In this document: positions 32,714 to 42,131 of the stretch, piece by piece | Position numbering within the stretch: the first letter of the stretch is position 1 | Layout: each line of letters begins with the position of its first letter | Source: an uncultured Hyphomicrobiaceae bacterium | Lineage (GTDB): Bacteria > Pseudomonadota > Alphaproteobacteria > Rhizobiales > CAMYJA01 | Assembly (NCBI GenBank): GCA_947258705.1 | Contig: CAMYJA010000007.1 | Location: forward strand, 74,074 to 138,073 | Length of the DNA: 64,000 nucleotides | Reading direction: 5' to 3' | The notes under the pieces: generated by a model | The model's input: the letters and a program-made list of their open reading frames with translations, nothing else | What the model was told of the DNA's origin: nothing | Database searches by the model: none | Position numbers and translations under genes: made by a program

Positions 32714-33976
32714 TCATTTTCCATGACCGACGAGGTACCAGGTGTTCATTTCGCCGAATCCCTTGACGGATTTGGCGCCCGCGGCTTCGAATTCGAAGTG
32801 CTGCGTAAGCGCGCGTTCGACATTCTCCGGCACCAGTATATTTCCGGGCGGGCAATTGGTTTCCATTCGCGCTGCCAGATTGACCGTGTCCCCCCAGATG
32901 TCATAGCTGAACTTCCGTGTCCCGATAATGCCCGCCATAAGGGGTCCCGAAGCGAGCCCGATTCTGGCGTCGATATCGACCTTGTTCGACGCAGAAACCC
33001 GTTTGATGGCTGCTCGAAAGGCCAGCGCGGCGTTCGCCAGTTTTACAAGATGATCGGGATCGGCGCCGGGAATCCCGGATGCGGCCATATAAGCGTCGCC
33101 GATGGTCTTGATTTTTTCAATCCCCGCCGCTGCCGCCTGACGGTCAAGTTCGGTGACGATCTCGTTGAGAATTTTCACGGTGTCCTTTGGTCCAAGCTTC
33201 TGCGCCAGAACGGTGAAACCGCTGAGATCGAGAAAAAGCACCGAAGCGCTGTCGTACATATCGGCGATCGGTTCATCAGGCTGCCTGTTCAGGCGCTCGA
33301 TAATATCTGCAGGCAATATGTTGAGCAGCAGCTTCTCCACCTCGGCTTGCGCTTTTTCGGCCAGGGTATAGGCGTAGTAGACTGCTGCGGCGATCAGCGC
33401 CGTGGTCGTCACGGCTGCATTCACATAAAGCGCATTGAGCGTTCCGTTGTCGACGTCGATGATCGCCGCATGCCTTGGAAACCAGAACCAGGCCAGGAGG
33501 TGCAGCACCAGTCCCACCAGAACGATGGAGAATGCGAGCAGTTTCCTTTTTAAACCGAGGATAACGAAAGGGGCTGCCGCGCCGACGAAATATTGAAGCT
33601 GCATGCCTGCCGGGCTGCCGAGATAGGCTGCAAACGCAAAAAGCGCAATATACTCGGCGAAAACAAGCAGCAGCCCGCCTGCCACTTCATGAAAGCGGTG
33701 TGCAAACGGCACCAGGGCCGCAAAAAAAATCAGAGATATGTTGATCGCAATAACGGGTGCGAACTTTTCCGAATAATGGGTAATATGCTGGATTGAATAA
33801 ATGATCGTCGCGACAATGATCAGATAGGCAACGGCATTCATCACCCGCAATCTTCGTTGCGTTTCGGGCGGATAGTCATGGGTGCCGAAACTGAGAAGTT
33901 TCTCCATGATGGCCCGTATTTTAGGCCATGTCAGGCGCCCATGGGCCGTTGCTTCTGTTCCGGGGGCGCGGCTCAT
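32714..33976 (-). CDS. membrane-anchored class III adenylate/guanylate cyclase
   Basis: A 420-residue integral membrane cyclase. Six hydrophobic segments occupy about residues 45-205 (MASE-like sensor), followed by a class III cyclase homology domain: SVLFLDLSGFTVLAQKLGPKD (metal Asp residues in FLDLSGF), KIKTIGDAYMAASGIPG (second metal and base-contact region), and RIGLASGPLMAGIIGTRKFSYDIWGDTVNLAARME (transition-state Asn/Arg). It should make cAMP, possibly cGMP. A CRP-like regulator gene lies immediately upstream on the same strand, 81 bp away, a natural sensor/second-messenger/regulator pair. The start could be the ATG 23 codons later. Confidence 0.9.
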   Translation of the reverse strand: MSRAPGTEATAHGRLTWPKIRAIMEKLLSFGTHDYPPETQRRLRVMNAVAYLIIVATIIYSIQHITHYSEKFAPVIAINISLIFFAALVPFAHRFHEVAGGLLLVFAEYIALFAFAAYLGSPAGMQLQYFVGAAAPFVILGLKRKLLAFSIVLVGLVLHLLAWFWFPRHAAIIDVDNGTLNALYVNAAVTTTALIAAAVYYAYTLAEKAQAEVEKLLLNILPADIIERLNRQPDEPIADMYDSASVLFLDLSGFTVLAQKLGPKDTVKILNEIVTELDRQAAAAGIEKIKTIGDAYMAASGIPGADPDHLVKLANAALAFRAAIKRVSASNKVDIDARIGLASGPLMAGIIGTRKFSYDIWGDTVNLAARMETNCPPGNILVPENVERALTQHFEFEAAGAKSVKGFGEMNTWYLVGHGK

Positions 33977-34057
33977 GAGAAAATTTCCATCGTGTCGTTC
34001 GGTGATGATTTACGGCGACGGCGAATATGTCTTATGCGCATATGAGTGAATTGAGCC

Positions 34058-34750
34058 CTAGAGGTTTGTCAGTTGTCGGAGCTTGTCGGCGTCTTCTATG
34101 CAGTAATACCGGCTTATGCGCGTGATGGTCTTGTCCTGGCGCCATTTGTTGATCTGTCGCGAGACATTTTCCCGGGCGGTTCCCGCCATTATGCCGATTT
34201 GTTCCTGGGTAAAATTCTGGCGTATCAAAATACGGCCGTCATCGACGGGCTCGCCAAAGGCCTCTGAAAGCCGCAAAAGGATATGCGCCAGCCGCCCGCT
34301 CACGGGCAGCCTCTGATACGCGGTCAGGGAGGTGTTGGAGGCGCGGATGCGCTCCGCCATGATCTTGAGCATGTGTTGATAAATCTTCGGGTTACTGTCG
34401 GCGATCGTCTTGAAATCCCGGGTAGAGAGATAGGCCAGCTCGCAATCTTTCAGCGCCGTTACAGTGGCTGAGCGCGGTGCGCCGTCAATCAACCCGATCT
34501 CGCCCGCGATCTCGCCCGACCCCAGAACCGCCAGGACCGTTTCCTCGCCCTCGGCCGTTATTGTCGAAACCTTGAGCATCCCATCCAAAACCGCAAAACA
34601 ACCGTCAGGCTCTTCGTCCTGCATCATCAACACGGCGCCGGCCGGGAGCGATAAGGTTTTCATGATCAGTGCGATGGCCTGCATGGCGTCCTCGTCAAGG
34701 CCATAAAACAGCGTCGAATGTTTCAGTATCTCAGCCTGCATCTGGGACAT
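34058..34750 (-). CDS. Crp/Fnr family transcriptional regulator
   Basis: A 230-residue regulator. The N-terminal cyclic-nucleotide-binding domain includes SGEIAGEIGLIDGAPRSATVTAL (about 77-99); the GE and RS residues match the positions by which CRP holds cAMP, so a cAMP-responsive CRP and not an FNR is likely. No Fnr-type N-terminal cysteine cluster is present. The C-terminal helix-turn-helix is FTQEQIGIMAGTARENVSRQINKWRQDK. The adenylate cyclase gene follows on the same strand. Confidence 0.88.
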   Translation of the reverse strand: MSQMQAEILKHSTLFYGLDEDAMQAIALIMKTLSLPAGAVLMMQDEEPDGCFAVLDGMLKVSTITAEGEETVLAVLGSGEIAGEIGLIDGAPRSATVTALKDCELAYLSTRDFKTIADSNPKIYQHMLKIMAERIRASNTSLTAYQRLPVSGRLAHILLRLSEAFGEPVDDGRILIRQNFTQEQIGIMAGTARENVSRQINKWRQDKTITRISRYYCIEDADKLRQLTNL

Positions 34751-35055
34751 CTTTCAAAAATCGAACTTTAGCCCAGACAGTATGGCGCCTGAGCCAGTGG
34801 GCCGCGCGATAATGCGCGTTCTCTGCGTCCTCTTCAAGTCGGAAGTCGGCAAGTGCCCTCGCTCGACGGCTCCTGCAGTTGTCGCGATTTTGGAGCCCAA
34901 AGGAATAGCAGATCTAAATCAGGGCCATGTTATCGGGGCGTTCGAACCGGATCAGAGCTTATCCGCCTGTCGCAACTAACGCACTGGCCTTATCAATACA
35001 TGCAGCTTGCATCGCGAATCACTTTAAGGTCTTCGAAACACTTCAGGGGGTCGCT
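34751..35055. other. intergenic region, divergent promoters
   Basis: 305 bp between the divergent Crp-like gene and the secreted-protein gene. No structured element or coding sequence stood out. Confidence 0.45.
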
Positions 35056-35577
35056 ATGAAATATTTCAATTCACATTTCTTCGTCGGCATATTTTTGGTT
35101 TTGATTTCACTTGCACTCGTACCGGCTGAGCCCGCTTCGGCGAGCGAGCAGGGAAAAGTGCTGCGTGCATATATATCCCTGCCATTTGGCGGAAAGGTGC
35201 CCGCTACCGAGGATGTGCAATTGGGGCTGCAGATGATTCAGGAAGTTTACCAGACCAATTCCGGGCCTATCGATACATTCAGCGAGACGACGGTGCTTGA
35301 TTTCGCCTTCAATAATGACGGCCTTTCCATGGGTGAAGTCATGGGCTTCAATATGATCGAGATCTACCGGCTGATGAATGAACCGACGACGCTTGGCCTT
35401 GAAGCAAACACTATCGGCGGCCTCGTAGCGCTGGCCCTGGGCGGTGCTGCGGTCGGCGCGGCGACACTCTGCATGACCGATACAATATGCAATTCGAACA
35501 AGCCTGCGCCTGTAACCAATGCATGCGCTGCCTTTGGCAACCGGCCTGTCCTTGGCACTAATACTTGTACTCGTTGA
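35056..35577 (+). CDS. secreted hypothetical protein
   Basis: A 173-residue protein with a signal peptide (hydrophobic VGIFLVLISLALVPA, cleavage near ASA at residue 29-31). The mature chain carries a Gly/Ala-rich hydrophobic stretch near the C-terminus (VALALGGAAVGAATLC) and several late cysteines. The ATG follows AGGGGG at 5 nt; the longer upstream frame was rejected. No family was recognised. It may be anchored or autotransported, but there is no evidence of its function. Confidence 0.75.
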   Translation: MKYFNSHFFVGIFLVLISLALVPAEPASASEQGKVLRAYISLPFGGKVPATEDVQLGLQMIQEVYQTNSGPIDTFSETTVLDFAFNNDGLSMGEVMGFNMIEIYRLMNEPTTLGLEANTIGGLVALALGGAAVGAATLCMTDTICNSNKPAPVTNACAAFGNRPVLGTNTCTR

Positions 35578-35805
35578 TGATCAGGCGGCCATTTGTCTGA
35601 ATTTCATGGTTTCTGGAAACTTTACGGGTCGGTGGAGAATGAATGTGATATGACCTACCGCTCGCGTGCCCGGGGGCATCGGTTGCAATTTTGATCTCAA
35701 GGACGAAGCGAAAAGTAGCGTGTGATTCACCGCTTGCCGGACCGAGCGGCTAAACCGGTTGCCACTTCCGAAGAGCGCCCTATACCCACCCGCGCCCGGC
35801 CTTGA

Positions 35806-37434
35806 TCAGTCCTCAGCCTCGAGGTCCAGTTCGATCTCATTGCCCGGCGGCTCCGACACAACTTTCAGCTCGGCCTGCCTCAGATGATGCGCGATCCGCC
35901 ACAGGTGGTAGGCAACGCGATGCAGCCATCTGACACTATCGAGCCGCTCCAGCATGGCCTCCGTGCTGAATTTACTCTGCGATGCAATCTCGATGGTTCT
36001 ATCCCGGTACAACCGGCGCTGCTGGCGCAGCTCATTACGGGCATGATCAAGCTCGTGCCCGGCCTCCTCAAGATTATTGCCCTTGGTCAGTTTCGCTGCA
36101 GCGCTCAGCAATAGAGCTGCATATTGCCTGAGCTGTTTTTCCTCATGGATTGCTGCGATCCTGTTTTGCTGCATACAGCGCCGCGAAAGCCGGCGCGAAT
36201 GGTCGAGGATATGCAAGGCCGCCGTGTGGCGTATTCGCGTTGTCTCATTCTCATCCGCTGTATCGATCCGCGCCATATAGCTGCGGGTTGCTTCAAGCGC
36301 TTCTTCAATGGTGCCCAGCCGCGCCTCATCCGGCCGACCTTTTCCATCAGGTTCGAGAGCATGAGTGATAACTCCGATGAGTTCTGTGGTGATGTCGCCC
36401 ATCGTCGCCAGTCCTGTATCAATCGCGCTCCCCGGGCTCGCCACGAGCCGTTTGTCAAGGCGCCGAAGCAGCGGCGGGCCGCTTTCAGGAACCAGCTCGG
36501 TGATCAATCTGGCAAAGGGCTGCACGAACGGAAGGATGAGAATAACGCCGATGGTATTGAACAGGGTATGAAAGGCGACCAGCGAAATCTGCGTGTTCCC
36601 GGCGCCGCCCTGCGAGATCCAGTCCGCTACATAATCCGCATACGGTCCGAGCAGGAAGAAGGCCATCACGCCCGTCATGACATTGTATATTACATGGGCG
36701 TAGCCGGTCCGCCTGGTGGCCGTGGATCCGCCGATTGTCGCCAGCGCCGCGGTAAAGGTTGTGCCGACATCCATGCCGATGACCATGGCGGCCGCCTGGG
36801 GAAACGATATCGCCCCGGCGCCGATTGCCGCCAATGCCGTCGCCACGCCTGCGCTCGAGGACTGCGTGACCAGGGTGATAGCAACGCCGATCAGCAATAA
36901 TTTGAACCGGCCGAAGAGCGTATTGTCAGGGAAGACATCCGGCGTGACGGCGCCCTCGAACTGGGCCATGCCCTGCTGCATGGCATCAATGCCAAAAAAC
37001 AACAGGCTGAAGCCGGCAAGCGACAGGCCAATATGACGGACACGTCCGCTGCCATACAGCCGGAGCATCACGCCGAGTAATACAAGCGGCAGAACGACCT
37101 CGCCGAGATGTAGTTTGAAACCTAGTATCGCCACCAGCCAGCCGGTGATCGTCGTGCCGATATTGGCGCCGAATATGATCCCCAAAGCCTGTGGGAAGGT
37201 CAGCAGACCGGCGCCGACGAAACCGACCGCGGTGATGATGGTGGCACTGGATGATTGTATGAGTGCGGTGGCGACCGCGCCTGTCGCCGCGCCCGACATC
37301 GGTGTTTTGGTGTAATTTGAAAGCAGGCGGCGCAGCCGGTCGCCCGCCAGCCCCTTTAAACCATCCGTCATCAGCACCATGCCGAGAAGGAACAGGCCGA
37401 TCCCTCCGATCACAAGCAGAATTTTTGTATCCAT
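35806..37434 (-). CDS. Na/Pi cotransporter family protein (YjbB/NptA-like)
   Basis: A 542-residue transporter. The membrane part (about 1-310) holds duplicated Na-Pi cotransporter repeats with the paired QSSSA motifs ATALIQSSSATIITAVGF and LVTQSSSAGVATALAAIG. The cytoplasmic C-terminal half (about 330-520) is helical and PhoU-like. Family members export or import phosphate by sodium coupling; bacterial YjbB favours export. This gives two sodium or proton driven phosphate transporters in the window, with the Pit gene at 26.5 kb. It stands alone. Confidence 0.9.
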   Translation of the reverse strand: MDTKILLVIGGIGLFLLGMVLMTDGLKGLAGDRLRRLLSNYTKTPMSGAATGAVATALIQSSSATIITAVGFVGAGLLTFPQALGIIFGANIGTTITGWLVAILGFKLHLGEVVLPLVLLGVMLRLYGSGRVRHIGLSLAGFSLLFFGIDAMQQGMAQFEGAVTPDVFPDNTLFGRFKLLLIGVAITLVTQSSSAGVATALAAIGAGAISFPQAAAMVIGMDVGTTFTAALATIGGSTATRRTGYAHVIYNVMTGVMAFFLLGPYADYVADWISQGGAGNTQISLVAFHTLFNTIGVILILPFVQPFARLITELVPESGPPLLRRLDKRLVASPGSAIDTGLATMGDITTELIGVITHALEPDGKGRPDEARLGTIEEALEATRSYMARIDTADENETTRIRHTAALHILDHSRRLSRRCMQQNRIAAIHEEKQLRQYAALLLSAAAKLTKGNNLEEAGHELDHARNELRQQRRLYRDRTIEIASQSKFSTEAMLERLDSVRWLHRVAYHLWRIAHHLRQAELKVVSEPPGNEIELDLEAED

Positions 37435-37682
37435 CCCGACTTGTTAGCGCGATCTCCGGCCCATGCGAAGACTCTTGGGATGAAAATATCCATGTACGGT
37501 CTCCTGCCCGTGCCGACGCTGGCGCATTCATCATAGACAAGGATGGGAATTTCTTTTGCCACCAGCCAAATACACGACCTCATGGCGAGGTGGTGCGCGA
37601 AGTGCGCCGTCTCGAACCATGTCTGGCCTGGGATACTGTACACGGGGAGAAGAAAGTTTTTAAGCCACGAAGAAAATAGGGC

Positions 37683-38078
37683 CTAGCCGGCGGTGGCGGG
37701 TTTTTCGAATGCGTTCAACGCGTCGATATTGGCGGCGGTAAGCTCGACCGATTCGCCGCAGCCGCATGCGCTCGTCTGATTAGGATTGTTGAAAACGAAA
37801 CCCGAGGACAGTTTTTCGACGCTGTAGTCCATCTCGGTACCGAGAAGAAACAGAATGGCTTTCGGATCGATGAACAGCTTGACGCCCTTGTCCTCGATGA
37901 CGTCATCGCCCGCGGCCGCCTCATCGGCATATTCCATGGTGTATTCCATGCCGGCGCAGCCGCCGTTCTTGACACCGATCCGGATGCCCGTGATGTCATT
38001 GTCCGAATTTGCCATGATGTTGCGCACTCGTTCCGCTGCGGCGTCGGTGAGGGTCATAATTTTCGGCATTGCGTTCAT
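37683..38078 (-). CDS. sufA: HesB/IscA-type iron-sulfur assembly protein SufA
   Basis: A 131-residue A-type carrier that holds a nascent Fe-S cluster and passes it to apoproteins. The three family cysteines are present: Cys41 in NGGCAGMEY, and Cys105 and Cys107 in SACGCGES. Other family elements are SSGFVFNNPN and FIDPKAILFLLGTEMDY. It is the last gene of the suf operon, 60 bp after sufT. In such operons this position is usually called sufA or erpA. Confidence 0.92.
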   Translation of the reverse strand: MNAMPKIMTLTDAAAERVRNIMANSDNDITGIRIGVKNGGCAGMEYTMEYADEAAAGDDVIEDKGVKLFIDPKAILFLLGTEMDYSVEKLSSGFVFNNPNQTSACGCGESVELTAANIDALNAFEKPATAG

Positions 38079-38138
38079 TGGTCAAACTCTCTCAATTTTC
38101 TCGTTCCGTCCTTATATGGGGCTTGGCCCACACCATTG

Positions 38139-38588
38139 CTAGAACATGTTTATCGCGAGCCGTGCCTCGTCGGACATGCGGCTCATATCCCATGGCGGAT
38201 CGAAAACCAGATTGACCTTGACGTCCTGAATGCCGGGGACGGAGCGCACCGCGTTTTCAACCCATTGCGGCATCTCGCCGGCAACCGGACAGCCGGGCGC
38301 GGTCAGGGTCATGTCGATGGTGACATTTCGCTCATCGCTTATGTCGACCTTGTAGATCAGTCCGAGTTCGTAAATGTCGGTGGGGATCTCCGGGTCATAG
38401 ACGGTTTTAAGCGCCGCCACGATATCCGCCGTCATCTGGTCGAGTTCCTCGCGTGAAAACGCGGTGCCCGTTATCTCCGTACCGCCATCGGCGACGCTGG
38501 GAGGAGCTTTCAATGTGCTTTCATCCATGGTGATGAAGTTTTCAGGCTTCAGTTCCTGGGGACGCTCGTTGTTTTGATCTGTTGTCAT
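38139..38588 (-). CDS. sufT: SUF system protein SufT (MIP18/DUF59 family)
   Basis: A 149-residue protein. The MIP18/DUF59 domain occupies the C-terminal two thirds: IVAALKTVYDPEIPTDIYELGLIYKV, then VTIDMTLTAPGCPVAGEMPQWVENAV, where the conserved Cys is in APGCPVAG. SufT helps mature Fe-S proteins, especially under high demand. The 45-residue N-terminal extension is low in conservation. ATG 38588 was chosen because the longer frame would start with TTG inside sufS. The gene lies between sufS and sufA. Confidence 0.9.
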   Translation of the reverse strand: MTTDQNNERPQELKPENFITMDESTLKAPPSVADGGTEITGTAFSREELDQMTADIVAALKTVYDPEIPTDIYELGLIYKVDISDERNVTIDMTLTAPGCPVAGEMPQWVENAVRSVPGIQDVKVNLVFDPPWDMSRMSDEARLAINMF

Positions 38589-38617
38589 TGTTTTACACTC
38601 GTGTCTGACAGAAAAAT

Positions 38618-39889
38618 TCAAGAGAAAAAATCATGCGCCTTTTTCAAGGCTTCTATGAACGCGTCGACTTCCTCCATGGTGTTGTACATGGCAAAGGATG
38701 CGCGGCAGGTCGCGGTTACCCCGTAACGATCGAGCAGCGGCTGGGCGCAATGATGCCCGGCGCGGACCGCAACGCCGGAGCGGTCGATTACAGTTGAAAT
38801 ATCATGGGGGTGCAGCCCTTCCATCGTAAAAGACAGGATTGCCCCCTTGCCGGGCGCGTTGCCGATGACGTTTACGTAGCCGAGTTCGCTTACCCGCTCC
38901 TGGGCGTAAGCGATCAGGGCCTCTTCATGGGCTTTGATGTTGTCGCGTCCGACCTGCATCATATAGTCAAGGGCTGCGCCTAATCCAATGGCCTGGACGA
39001 TCGGCGGCGTTCCCGCCTCAAAGCGGTGCGGCGGCGCGCCGTAAGTCACTTCATCGACGCTGACCGTTTCGATCATTTCGCCGCCACCCATAAAGGGAGG
39101 CATTGCCTCGAGGTGCTTTTTCTTGGCGTATAAAATGCCGATGCCGCTTGGACCATAAAGCTTGTGACCGGTCATGACGTAGAAGTCGGCATCGAGGTCC
39201 TGGACGTCGATATTCATGTGAACCGCGGCCTGGCTGCCGTCGACGAGAACCGGAATGCCGCGTGCATGGGCAATGCGAATGATTTCCTTTACGGGGACCA
39301 CCGTTCCCAGCACGTTCGACATATGGGTAATGGCGATCATTTTCGTGCGATCGCTCAGAAGGTTTTCGAATTCCTCCAGGAGCAACTCGCCATTATCCGC
39401 AATGGGCGCCCATTTCAAAACCGCGCCATTGTGCTCTCTGTGAAAATGCCATGGCACGATATTGGAATGATGCTCCATGATGGAGAGCACGATCTCGTCG
39501 CCCTCGCCGATCACCATGCCGCCGAACGACTGGGCGACAAGATTGATCGCCTCGGTCGCGTTGCCGGTGAAAATGATTTCTTCATCATGGGCGGCGTTGA
39601 CAAAATTGGCGGCCGTCGTGCGGGCATTCTCAAATTTGCCGGTAACCGCGTTGGAGAGGTAATGAAGCCCGCGGTGAACGTTGGCATATTCCAGGCTGTA
39701 GGCGTCGGTTACCGCATCGATGACCGATTTCGGTTTTTGGGCCGATGCGCCATTGTCGAGATATACAAGCGGCTTGCCATACACCTCGCGAAAGAGAATG
39801 GGGAAATCGGCGCGAATACGCTCGACGTCGAATTCCGCCGCCGGAGCCGCGCCCGTATTCTCGATCGTTTCTGTCTCCAGGTTCGCCAT
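38618..39889 (-). CDS. sufS: SufS group II cysteine desulfurase
   Basis: A 423-residue PLP enzyme that removes sulfur from cysteine for cluster assembly by SufBCD. The PLP lysine is Lys243 in VMTGHKLYGPSGIGIL. The persulfide cysteine is Cys381 in VRAGHHCAQPLLDRYG, with the short group II context. ATG 39889 is chosen because it follows sufD by 10 bp; the ATG of the longer frame lies inside sufD. The usual partner SufE is not in this operon, so sulfur transfer may use another carrier or go directly. Confidence 0.93.
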   Translation of the reverse strand: MANLETETIENTGAAPAAEFDVERIRADFPILFREVYGKPLVYLDNGASAQKPKSVIDAVTDAYSLEYANVHRGLHYLSNAVTGKFENARTTAANFVNAAHDEEIIFTGNATEAINLVAQSFGGMVIGEGDEIVLSIMEHHSNIVPWHFHREHNGAVLKWAPIADNGELLLEEFENLLSDRTKMIAITHMSNVLGTVVPVKEIIRIAHARGIPVLVDGSQAAVHMNIDVQDLDADFYVMTGHKLYGPSGIGILYAKKKHLEAMPPFMGGGEMIETVSVDEVTYGAPPHRFEAGTPPIVQAIGLGAALDYMMQVGRDNIKAHEEALIAYAQERVSELGYVNVIGNAPGKGAILSFTMEGLHPHDISTVIDRSGVAVRAGHHCAQPLLDRYGVTATCRASFAMYNTMEEVDAFIEALKKAHDFFS

Positions 39890-39899
39890 CTTTTTTGCC

Positions 39900-41246
39900 T
39901 TACCCCCTTGCTTCACCGAGCCAGTCTGCGGAACGAAGCAGAAATGCCTCACGAATGGTCTCGTTGCGGACATTCTCTATGGCTTCATCGATGAAAGCAT
40001 TGACCAGAAGGGCGGTTGCCTTCTTCTCCGGTATGCCGCGCGCCATGAGATAAAATAGCAGATTTTCATCCAGCTCGCCGGAGGTTGTGCCGTGACCGCA
40101 CAGAACATCGTCGGCATAAATTTCAAGCTCGGGCTTTGAATCGAATTCCGCCGTCTCCGACAACATCAGCGAACGGGCCATTTGATGGCCATCGGTTTTC
40201 TGGGCTTCCTTCGCGACGATGACCTTGCCCTGGACGACGCCGCGGGATTTATCGTCGAGCACGCATTTGAAGAGTTCGCGGCTTTGGCAGTTGGGCGCGT
40301 CATGATTGACAACCGTTGTTGCATCGACGTGCTGATTATCCCACAGCATCATTGCGCCGGAAAGCGCCGCACTGGCATGTTCGCCATTGAACCTGAGGAA
40401 ATTCTGGTGCCGCGCCATGGCGCCGCCAATGGCAAATTCGAAAGCGTTGTAATCGGCGCCCTGACCGAGTTCCGTCAACCAGGATGCGACATGTATCGCC
40501 ATGCGCCCCTCGTTCTGATATTTGACATGCTCGACCACCGCATTGTCGCCGACGACCATTTCGGTGACGCAGTTGCGCTGCATATCGGGGGTGCGGCGGG
40601 CTGAAAACGATTCCATCAGGGTCAGTTTGGCCCCCTCGCCCACATGAACGAAATTCCGGGTCGTCACCAGGCCGGGCTTTGTCGACCCGGTTACCATGAT
40701 GAGATGGACCGGGCGATCGAGTTCAGCGCCATCGGCCACGCGGATGACCACGCCGTCGCTCATGAACGCCGTATTTAGGGCGAGGACAGCCTCGTTCTTC
40801 TGAGGGTTGACCTTGCCGAATTTTTCTTCAAACCATGCCGGGGGATCGTTGAGCGTTTCGGCCAGGCTCGTGACTTCGAATTTACCCTCGGCGCCGTCAA
40901 TATTGGATAGCTCCTTGTCAAAAACGCCGTCCGCAACGACGAGACGGTAGCTCAGCATCTCATCGAGATCGACACCGAGCACGTCGTAAATATCGGATTC
41001 CGAGATTGCGTCACTTTCCACGCGCGTTTCGTGCGCCTCTCTCATTTTGGCGCGCAGGTCGGAATATTTCCATTGCTCGACACGGCGGTCGGGCAGACCG
41101 AGCGCTTTGAATTGAGCCATGGCGGTCTCGCGCATTTTGCGAACCCAATCGACATTTGCGCCCGGCAGGCTCGAGGCGACGCCGTCAAACCGCTCCACCA
41201 ACGCGTCTTCCGCCGCCGTTGTTTTTCTGTCTGTCATAATATTCAT
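39900..41246 (-). CDS. sufD: Fe-S cluster assembly protein SufD
   Basis: A 448-residue subunit of the SufBC2D scaffold. It shares the beta-helix core with SufB. The C-terminal UPF0051/SufBD domain contains the His and acidic residues in NHDAPNCQSRELFKCVLDDKS and YADDVLCGHGTTSGELDENLLFYLMARGI. ATG 41246 follows AGGAG with a 10-nt spacer and lies 22 bp after sufC. The order sufB-sufC-sufD-sufS matches the standard proteobacterial operon. Confidence 0.93.
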   Translation of the reverse strand: MNIMTDRKTTAAEDALVERFDGVASSLPGANVDWVRKMRETAMAQFKALGLPDRRVEQWKYSDLRAKMREAHETRVESDAISESDIYDVLGVDLDEMLSYRLVVADGVFDKELSNIDGAEGKFEVTSLAETLNDPPAWFEEKFGKVNPQKNEAVLALNTAFMSDGVVIRVADGAELDRPVHLIMVTGSTKPGLVTTRNFVHVGEGAKLTLMESFSARRTPDMQRNCVTEMVVGDNAVVEHVKYQNEGRMAIHVASWLTELGQGADYNAFEFAIGGAMARHQNFLRFNGEHASAALSGAMMLWDNQHVDATTVVNHDAPNCQSRELFKCVLDDKSRGVVQGKVIVAKEAQKTDGHQMARSLMLSETAEFDSKPELEIYADDVLCGHGTTSGELDENLLFYLMARGIPEKKATALLVNAFIDEAIENVRNETIREAFLLRSADWLGEARG

Positions 41247-41268
41247 GATTTTTCCGCTCCTGGGCCGA

Positions 41269-42021
41269 TCAGGCCGCTTCGTCCTCGCCATATTCGGCAT
41301 AGCCGGATTTTTCAAGCTCAAGAGCCAGTTCCTTGCCGCCCGACCGCACGATGCGGCCCTTCGAGAGTACGTGCACCTTGTCGGGCACGATATATTCGAG
41401 GAGGCGCTGATAATGGGTGATGACCAGTATCGCCTTGTCGGGACCGCGCATGGCGTTCACGCCGTCGGAAACAATGCGCAGGGCATCGATATCAAGGCCG
41501 GAATCGGTTTCGTCAAGAACGCATAAAGTCGGCGAAAGAAGCGACATCTGAAGAATTTCCATGCGCTTCTTTTCACCACCCGAAAAGCCGACATTGAGCG
41601 GGCGCTTCAGCATGTCCAGTGGAATATTGAGGGCCTCAGCCTTTTCGCGGACGATGCGCATCGTTTCAGCGGCGTTCAATTCATCTTCGCCCCTCGCCTT
41701 GCGAACGGCATTCATCGCCGAGCGAAGGAAATTCATGGTTCCCACGCCCGGAATTTCTACCGGATATTGCATGGCAAGAAAAAAGCCGGCCGCGACGCGT
41801 TCGTCGACTTCAAGCTCGCTCAGATCCTGTCCGTTCCAGACAATTGAGCCCTCTGTGATTTCATAGTCGTCCTTGCCTGCGAGGACATAGGAAAGTGTCG
41901 ACTTTCCCGAACCATTCGGGCCCATGATGGCGTGGACCTCTCCTTGCGGTATCTCAAGATCGACGCCGCGCAATATCATGTCGCCATCGACTTTGGCATG
42001 TAGGTTCTTGATTTCCAGCAT
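41269..42021 (-). CDS. sufC: Fe-S cluster assembly ATPase SufC
   Basis: A 250-residue soluble ABC-type ATPase that drives the SufBCD scaffold. The Walker A motif is IMGPNGSGKSTLSYVLAG (about 32-49). The ABC signature is NVGFSGGEKKRMEILQMSLL, followed by Walker B and the catalytic Glu in LCVLDETDSGLDIDALR, and a His switch in LVITHYQRLLEYI. The insertion between Walker A and signature is of the SufC type. It lies between sufB and sufD. Confidence 0.96.
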   Translation of the reverse strand: MLEIKNLHAKVDGDMILRGVDLEIPQGEVHAIMGPNGSGKSTLSYVLAGKDDYEITEGSIVWNGQDLSELEVDERVAAGFFLAMQYPVEIPGVGTMNFLRSAMNAVRKARGEDELNAAETMRIVREKAEALNIPLDMLKRPLNVGFSGGEKKRMEILQMSLLSPTLCVLDETDSGLDIDALRIVSDGVNAMRGPDKAILVITHYQRLLEYIVPDKVHVLSKGRIVRSGGKELALELEKSGYAEYGEDEAA

Positions 42022-42131
42022 TTCGCAATACTCTCTCTTTTATCTTCTGTCCGTTCATTCGCCGCCGAAAATATCGCGGCCTCTTTGCTCTTGTCCGAAA
42101 CCGGCCATACCGGCGAGCGGAATTCTCTGCA

